Below, in pieces: positions 57,101 to 64,000 of a stretch of DNA of 64,000 bases; position 1 is the first letter of the stretch, and each line of letters opens with the position of its first letter. The notes under the pieces were generated by a model, which was not told the origin of the DNA, ran no database searches, and saw only the letters and a list, made by a program, of their open reading frames with translations. Source of the DNA: Nemania diffusa (lineage: Eukaryota > Ascomycota > Sordariomycetes > Xylariales > Xylariaceae); contig JBBPUQ010000003.1 of assembly GCA_038501195.1 (NCBI GenBank), positions 1,504,501-1,568,500 of the forward strand. The letters are read 5' to 3'. The position numbers were made by a program, and so were the translations under genes.

Positions 57101-60100
57101 TACATATAGCTATACACATAGCCGAATCCGACCTTGACTGGGACTCCGAACCTACTGGGAACAGGAGCTTCCGCCTTAGTCTATCTACGTATGTATACAA
57201 TCTTAATTTCTTATACACATTTCTTACACCTACTCAATTAGAACAGCATAGTATAACAAGTGTCAGGTCATCGTTGTTGTAAAATCTTCAAAACGCAGAA
57301 GAGAAGGTTGTTTTACTTTTTACCACTCTACGTATACATACCTATGTAAATAACACCAAGCACACGATAGGTAGGTCAAGCAGAACCTGTCAGCAATTGA
57401 TATTTAGTCGCCCCACAACCGAAGCCATGATTATTTGGAGATTTGAAATAATTTCTTAGAGCAAGGGATCCAGCACCATCCGCTTTTCTAGAAGAGCGTT
57501 AGAACTCCAAAGGAAAATCATCCCCCACTCACTCACGAAACTCCCGTTAAGTGGTCGCATGAAAAGCTCATTCTTTAAATGCAGGCCTTTGATAACGGAT
57601 AGCTAGGCGCCCTGGACATACCACCGGCGAATACATATCTAGTGTGCTTATATATAAGACCCTTTATTATAACGTTTGTCGGCTATACCGGTGTGTCTGT
57701 GTGTACGTATGTATGTATCCGTATCGCTATCTAGGTAGGCTGGTTTTTCGATCGGTTTGCTTCCCGCTGTTGTAGACATGGCAAGTATGGTAAACACTGA
57801 CCAAAACGCTATGATCGTCCAAGCAGATGTTCCTTGTTCCGCCCTAGCGACTTTCAGTGTCGCAACCGCAGATTGCATATGTGCATGACAGCATATGTGG
57901 AGGGGTCATCTCCGCAAACTGGTCGGAAATGTTCCCACCTGACTGAAATGCCATAGCGCCAGTCTGAAAATACGAAACTGAATCAGTCCATTCGGTAGGC
58001 ATATACACCGGAGCATGTAAGTAAGGAGACATTCGGCCCTAAGAATGCCGAATATATATGTATATAGACGCGTCTCGTCGGTGCGACTGTGCTTGTGGCC
58101 AGGAGTTGCTTTTCTTCATCAAGGGAGTAAGTAGGTGATAGGTTGTATGTGTAAAGGGAGAACGTATTCTGTACAGTAGTTCGTCTCATATAAAATAAGA
58201 CCGGACGATGACTGAAGCACTGTATGGAGTCGGCTAGCAGGACAGTAGCACCACAAAGTACACGCGACGCTACTGCAACACTGAAGGAGCAGGGGCTCTC
58301 ATTTGGCATGGCGGAAAACCAAGAGCAAGGTGTTGGAGCACGCGGGGAGCTTCCGGGCGAGCTTTATGGCACTAGAACAGCTCATCGTCGCACCTATCGA
58401 AGGCTGATCCATGTTAGTGGCGGAGGGGCTGTTAGATAGCTAGAGATCCACCATGGGTGATGTCTGCGCCATCCCGCTGCACTAAAGCAAATTGCGAATA
58501 GGCACCCAGGTACATACGCATATAACCTACTATACATTAGTACCTGATACCTACAGGCTATTACATACCACCTACATACCTTTCGTAGTAGTACTGTAGG
58601 TATGTACACGTTATAGAGCATTCCATATCACAGATACCTAATGCAACGATAACACCCTTCAGAGTTAAATTCCATCACGGCTTACACGGAACATTACGGC
58701 TCTCGAAATGTCCAAAATTAGCATCCCTGTAATTTCAATTGTTTATCAGAAAAATTTTCATCGATTGAGCAACCCGGGCGTCTGGTCACTGGGACTAAGA
58801 CATGTTCTCCTGACGATCGATCTGTTCCTGCGTATTGTATGTACACTATTGCTGCAATCTTCGTTGCCACTGGTTGCCACTGGTTGTCGCAGCGCTTGTC
58901 TCACAACTATTACATATCTAGAACCCTGTTTGGCTCAATGGCAGATTGCACGACGTATAGTATTACTTGCAGCGCTTCGCCAACTTCGAAGTTGATAACT
59001 CGATAGCTAGTAGTACATACGCATACATATGTCACCCGCATGCTCTGTATTACATACTTGTATGCATTTGCAACTGTCTGTACGCAGTACTATGATCACG
59101 TTATCTAATTCACTCCACTGCCCATAGACCTCTCTGTACTTGTATACCAACCTAAGCTAGATATGCATACGTATAGATAGATGATAAGCTAGTCCTCGGG
59201 TGTCTTTCCGAGTCTTTCCAGTACATATAGCGGTCAAGATCTGGCCGGCGTGTCGCTCCATACCTGCCAACCACCGCCGGATTGCTCGCCAAATAGGTCA
59301 CCTACTGTCCACGCATTCTTGCGGTGGATAACAATCCTCCTCCTCCTCCTCGCACTTTGTTGGCTCTCATTCAATGGAGTTAAGACGTCCGAAAGAAGAG
59401 TAAGCGATCAGATACCGAGGTGCCGTATCTGAGGTGGACGCAACGGACCGTCCAGTAAATCCTACCGCCACCGCCATGACTATGTACACACTAGTCTACA
59501 CCACTTATCTGGCCGATCTAGTGTACTAACTATTTGTACGAGTTTCACGAGGTCTGTTCACGTATAGGTCTCTCGGGCAATTGCTGACCTGCAGTCAGCA
59601 GGGGGCTCGTCGGTTTGTCAGACACGTCTTGAAATTTCGTCGACTACCTACCCGACTTTTGCTTCAGTGGTTCTTACGTGATAGTAGTATATGATAACCT
59701 AATACTTTATTAGTCATCCCACTATTATTGTAATGAGTTTCTTATGCGTATACCTACCTGTGAGATTTTAATGATATCGACTCATGCCAGAGGTGACCTT
59801 CTTCTACTTCGTATACCTACTAAGAGCGCATGAGAATTCACCCAAATTGGCTATGAAACTGTAGTTTTTCCTTGCACTAAATCTTCTCACTATTATTCAA
59901 GTTTACCTCATCTTCACACTATATTTATATTTAACCAAATCCCTTATACCTTACAACTGTTTCTGGTAATATCTTAACGTACCCACGTAGTAGTTGAGTC
60001 TAGCTTTGTAACTAAGGTAGGACACATGATACACAAGAAAAGTACACCAAGGGGTATCGCCAAAATAAATCTATATAAAGACCCGTAAAGTTTATTGCCA

Positions 60101-60116
60101 GTCGTGTGAAACCACG
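54110..60116. other. Gene-poor region upstream of the C2H2 factor
   Basis: About 6 kb with no supported gene. The first 1-2 kb is probably a long promoter and leader of the transcription factor, with purine-rich runs at 54540-54620. The rest has short overlapping frames (for example 56317-56619, 58224-58439, 58708-58995) without domains or splice logic. TACCTA-type motifs recur. No repeats with terminal structure, tRNA or rRNA was seen. Confidence 0.5.
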
Positions 60117-61621
60117 TTAGTCATTCGAACTCTTGCCTGCCCTATAGAAATTGTAGATCGTGTGCCCCATGATCGATAAACAGATACCCAATATGATAGC
60201 GAATGATACCTCTAAGATCTTTAAGGCCGCAATCACCCCGTACGCCGCTGAACGGCCCGAATTGCTCTCAATATAATCTACATAGGCATCATTGCCGTCA
60301 AGCGAGAAGTCCACAAAACGTGTAATGTGGACAAGAAGCCACACGGGGATGAACAGCAGCGCGATGATGGTGACGAGGACATCTAGCCTTGGTCCCTTAA
60401 CGAAAACTCTGCGATTAAACGGAATCTTCATCCGCAGCAGAATACCAATCAGCATTGCCCAGAGGATGATTGGCCATGGATAGGCAATAGCTAAATAGCA
60501 ATACCTATTTTGAAGATAGGTTAGGTCACCTTAGTGAGTGGACGGCTGGGTAAGAATACTCACCATCGGCATCGTAGATCATATTGTTTTGTAAGGGTGT
60601 AGATGACGACTTCGAAGATTGGGCCAACCAAGAAGAAACTCAAAAATACGACTGTGACAGGCCAGGCCCCGTCGAGTAAAGGGTTCACCATCCAGTAGCG
60701 GACTATGGGGTCGAGCTGAGGACCTCGGGATGAGACAGACGCTGGTGATGGCTCTTGGGCGGTTTTTCTAGGCGCATTCTATACCAATATGTTAGTCCGG
60801 TACACTATATAAAACCTTTGTTGAGGAGGTCGCACCGATGAGTTGTTCCCATTCAAAAGTCTTGCTTGCTCGTGCTCTTGAAAAACAGCCTCTAATGGAC
60901 CTGTATTAACTAGATCTACTGTAGCCACCAACTCGTAACTAGACTGATTCTCACTTCCTAGTGGCCTTGCCCTTTTTTTAGGTTCGATCACCGGCTCATA
61001 TCGATTTGGGAGCCTGTGTCGTGCTGGTAGCAGCCAAAGCCAGAACACCAAGACTATCGCATGAATAGCAGTGTTTACGACAGCAACGAGAAAGGCGATG
61101 AACCCCGTCGACGAAAACACAAAACCCCGCCAGGAGCTGTATACCGCACTAAACTGCTCGGCCGTTAAGTCGGGGCGTTTCGTGGTTGTCGTGTCAAAGG
61201 CGACCGGCATCGCAGCGAGTTCATCGTCGAGGACTTTCATCACAGCCGCGAACACAATGAGCACGGCTGAGAGACTTGCTTGGATAGCGCATCGTCTATG
61301 TACATGGTCGTCACGGTGGAAAAAGATGGCGAAATGAACCGCCTCTGCCCACAGCACGACGAGGAGGACAACCTCGACAGAGACTGCACTTATGACCTTG
61401 GATCGGACTAAGCCATCGGGAAGGTCATAGAATGAGAAGCGCATGCCGTTGTCGTCCGAGTAGCTGGCGAAACTCTCGAGCCCGTCGACGATAACAATGG
61501 TATTGATCACGAGAGCCGCGATCGTCACGGGGACCGCCGGCATAATCACCCATTGCCGCCATTTTACCGCCTTAATCTGCTGTGCAACGCGCTGTTGTTC
61601 TTCACGTCCAAACCAGGGCAT
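60117..61621 (-). CDS. Multi-pass membrane protein of unknown function
   Basis: Not recognised. Three exons, 61621-60836, 60778-60564 and 60504-60117, join in frame through 57- and 59-base introns to give 462 residues. Hydrophobic segments include PAVPVTIAALVINTIVIVDG, VISAVSVEVVLLVVLWAEAV, ASLSAVLIVFAAVM, STGFIAFLVAVVNTAIHAIV, WPVTVVFLSFFLVGPIFEVV, AYPWPIILWAMLIGILL, LDVLVTIIALLFIPVWLLV and VSFAIILGICLSIMG, so about eight helices. A hydrophilic loop of about 80 residues separates the first four from the last four. There is no transporter or receptor signature I can name. The two halves could have arisen by duplication, but I cannot show it. Read without splicing, the gene looks like two small proteins. 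Confidence 0.75.
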
Positions 61622-61948
61622 CGTGAGAGGGAAATAGTAGCGCCATAGTTAAGATGAGGTGGTGACAAGAGCTGAAGGATCTAGAGCGACTCCTTCGGGT
61701 AATAGGTAATGTTTCCCCTCCCCATCCCCCTGTCGTAATGGGCGGCGGCTAGTCTAGTGCGCCTCTCTCGACAAGGCAAAACATCAGCACGTTGCCTTAC
61801 AACAATAAATTGGGGGATCTTTACTTGATCGTTATAATAACCCTATATCGCCAAGGGGAACGTAATAAGAAGGCACAAATAAAGATATGATTGTTCGTTT
61901 CCATTAACACGTCATCCACTGAACACTTATCCACAACAAGGTTTCATT
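61622..61948. other. Divergent intergenic region, membrane protein / HET
   Basis: 327 bases between divergent start codons, so the two genes may share regulatory sequence. No motif was recognised. Confidence 0.5.
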
Positions 61949-64000
61949 ATGACACTATGTTCGCGTTGTCAGAACTTCGACATATATGCCTTTCGACAAG
62001 GAGGGTTTGAGTATCGGGGTTATCCGCTAGATGGCCTGCTGCAATCCGTTGAAGCAGGTTGCTCATTCTGCAGCCTTCTCTTCGAGCATTTGCTCTCTAC
62101 TGAAAGCGGATGGAGAGCAAATCATCTATGGATGGCCATGCGAAAGAAGTCTAAGAAGACAGGCGCTACGCAATGGAAGCTGTCGGGGGATAACCTAGGC
62201 CAATTCATTAGATGGCTCACTAGCCAAATACGACCGCCCTGGGTACATTTCTACGTGCGTCGAGGGAGGTTTATAGAACCTGTTGGCGATGACGAACATC
62301 AACCTCTTAACATCAAGGCCTTGGGTGCGTATATATCAGCCGGGCGAAGCAAGACGGCGCACGATGGCGTAAGCGATCGTGCTGTATGGTTTCATCTATC
62401 GGCTGATCCAGGTATGGAATTCCTTTCACGAAAATAGCATAGGGTGTTAGCTACTAACTGCCTATGATTCCAAATGCATCTCTCGTAACAACAAGCTGAC
62501 CGACGCATAGGTACGCCAGCATACATCTCTAGGGATGTTACTGGCCAGCTGTTTGCTAGCAACCGCACAGGCATCCAGCTAGACTTCGACGCGATCCGCA
62601 CCTGGCATAGAAGATGCCGTCTCAACCATCCCAAATGTAAGGTAACACTCTCAGGTGGCGAGACATTTGACGCCGAGGCAGTCTCGCTGCCTTCCCGCTG
62701 CATCGAGATTGAGTCGGAGAACGGACAGGTGAAGGAATGCACACTACGCGAGACGGAAGGCCAGCAGGGCAAGTACATAGCCCTAAGCCACCGCTGGTGC
62801 GCCGACACCGAGGTCGTGAGGACGCTGAAGGGGAACTACGACTGCCGGACTAAGAAATGCACCACCGCTTCGTGCCAGGGCTGCCAGACACCCATGACGA
62901 CAACGCTCTTCACGCATGCTTACGAGCTCGCCGCGAAACTCGGCGTGAATTACGTCTGGATCGACTCGCTGTGCATCGTACAAGACGACGCCGACGACTG
63001 GAAGAGAGAATCCGCCAAGATGGCCGATTACTACCAGCACGCGTGGCTGACGATCGCGGCGACACGGAAGCGCAACGATGGGGGGTTGTTCGGCGAATTC
63101 GAGACGAAGGACCTCGCGCGTGTCACGCGACTCCCGTATCGTGACCGGCATGGCTTACAGAGGGGGTACTTCTACCTTCAATGTCCTGGTGGCAGTATGC
63201 ATTCCTGAATATCTCATTCTTTTATTATTTAATGCTCGTATCTTTCTGCTACGTATCCCCGAAATTCCAACAGCAGACCAAGTCTTTGCTATAAGCTCCG
63301 ATGGTTTCTAACACCTGGGTTCTTATAGAGGCCATCTCGCGAGACTACAAGAACGCTATTAGCCGGAGCGATCTACTCCGCCGGGGTTGGGTGTACCAGG
63401 AATGGATTTTAAGCCGCCGAATAGTGGCTTTTGCTGACTTTGGCTTGTTTTTGCAGTGCGAGACCGGGAACCCTAAGTCTCTCGCTGGCCACGACGTCAA
63501 GTTTATCCGGGATAACGAGGATGGCGAGGAATGGCAAAGTGAAGAAAAACCCGACAAGTCGTTTAAGAGCTCCAGTGAGTCATGACCGCAGTCACTTCCA
63601 CATCGTCTTCTTCATACTTTAACAATGATACCTAAGTTTAGGCTAGCCCCTGTTTATGTGCAACAACAATGTCTAATCACTTTTCATAGTCAAGACAAAC
63701 TTCTCCTCGGCGAAAGATATCGCGTCAGGATGGCGGAAGGTCATTGAGGAGTACTCACGCCTCGAGTTGACGAAACTTCCCGAAGACCGCCTCGTCGCGC
63801 TCTCCGGTATCGCGAGCGAATACGGGCGCGCCGTCGAAGTGCAGCAGCGCAAAATCTCAGGCACGAGTGGCGAGAACGAAACGTCGAGGTACGCATATGT
63901 TTGCGGCTCTTGGTTCCCTGAAGCCCGCGACCTGCTGTGGGAACAAGTCGAGCCCGGCCCACGCATACGCGCAAAGGGTCTGCCGACATGGTCCTGGGCG
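61949..64000 (+). CDS. HET-domain protein, 3' partial
   Basis: Second heterokaryon-incompatibility type protein in the window, cut by its right end. Exons so far: 61949-62411, 62511-63194, 63329-63574 and 63690 to beyond 64000, about 565 residues, all junctions in frame. The N-terminus has the CSRCQNF and GCSFCSLLFEHL cysteine pattern common before HET domains. The HET domain has YIALSHRWC, LGVNYVWIDSLCIVQDDADDW and ADYYQHAWLTIAATR, followed by LLRRGWVYQEWILSRRIVAF. Between the first two motifs lies a cysteine-rich piece (CRTKKCTTASCQGC) not usual for the family. The frame is still open at base 64000 (LPTWSWA, a common post-HET motif). It is divergent from the unknown membrane protein. Confidence 0.9.

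Noticed and set aside
60117..60455. A separate 112-residue membrane protein
   Set aside because: Two standard introns connect it in frame with the 61621-60836 frame, and the middle exon adds further membrane helices.
1..64000. tRNA or rRNA genes, telomeric repeats, transposons with terminal repeats
   Set aside because: I looked for B-box-like GGTTCGA sequences, TTAGGG arrays, transposase or reverse-transcriptase motifs and long direct or inverted repeats and found none convincing. A dedicated search could still find degenerate copies.

Overview
The window is nuclear DNA from a filamentous ascomycete (Pezizomycotina), most likely a Sordariomycete. The evidence is short introns (about 50-190 bases) with GT...AG ends and CTAAC/CTGAC branch sites, a group I G-alpha protein starting MGCGMS, two HET-domain proteins and pectin- and glucan-degrading enzymes. 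I see no rRNA, tRNA, transposon, CRISPR array or bacterial operon.

Layout. 1-20.7 kb is mostly housekeeping: a 5'-truncated TFIIIC subunit (TFC4-like, +), a CLC chloride/proton exchanger (-), an NRDE-2 family protein (+) convergent with the ribosome-biogenesis factor URB2 (-), the small mitochondrial protein MIC10 (+) divergent from URB2, an unrecognised single-pass membrane protein (-) and a (6-4) photolyase (-). 21.8-28.1 kb holds a secreted polygalacturonase (+), a HET-domain protein (-) and an SMR-domain protein (-). 28.1-33.4 kb has no gene I can support. 33.4-42.2 kb is a second conserved block: G-alpha (+), 3-ketodihydrosphingosine reductase (-), SAS10/UTP3 (+) and RAE1/GLE2 (+). 43.1-54.1 kb is accessory or wall-related: a GH64-type beta-1,3-glucanase (-), a GPI-anchored GH16 enzyme (-) and a C2H2/Fungal_trans transcription factor (-). 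54.1-60.1 kb is again gene-poor. The right edge has a multi-pass membrane protein of unknown role (-) and a second HET gene cut by the window end (+).

The genes do not form a pathway. Themes are Pol III/ribosome/RNA work (TFC4, NRDE2, URB2, SAS10, RAE1), membranes and signalling (CLC, MIC10, G-alpha, TSC10), cell-wall and plant-wall enzymes (GH28, GH64, GH16) and self/non-self recognition (two HET proteins). Exon structures were assembled by hand from splice motifs, reading frame and family resemblance; most junctions are unambiguous and exceptions are flagged. I did not find a clear-cut novel multi-gene system. The most unusual points are protein-level: a cationic amphipathic helix on the GH64 protein, a CaaX box on the SMR protein, FG repeats inside RAE1 and a cysteine cluster inside a HET domain. 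At DNA level they are abrupt GC3 islands at gene ends and a recurrent TAGGTACCTA palindrome.
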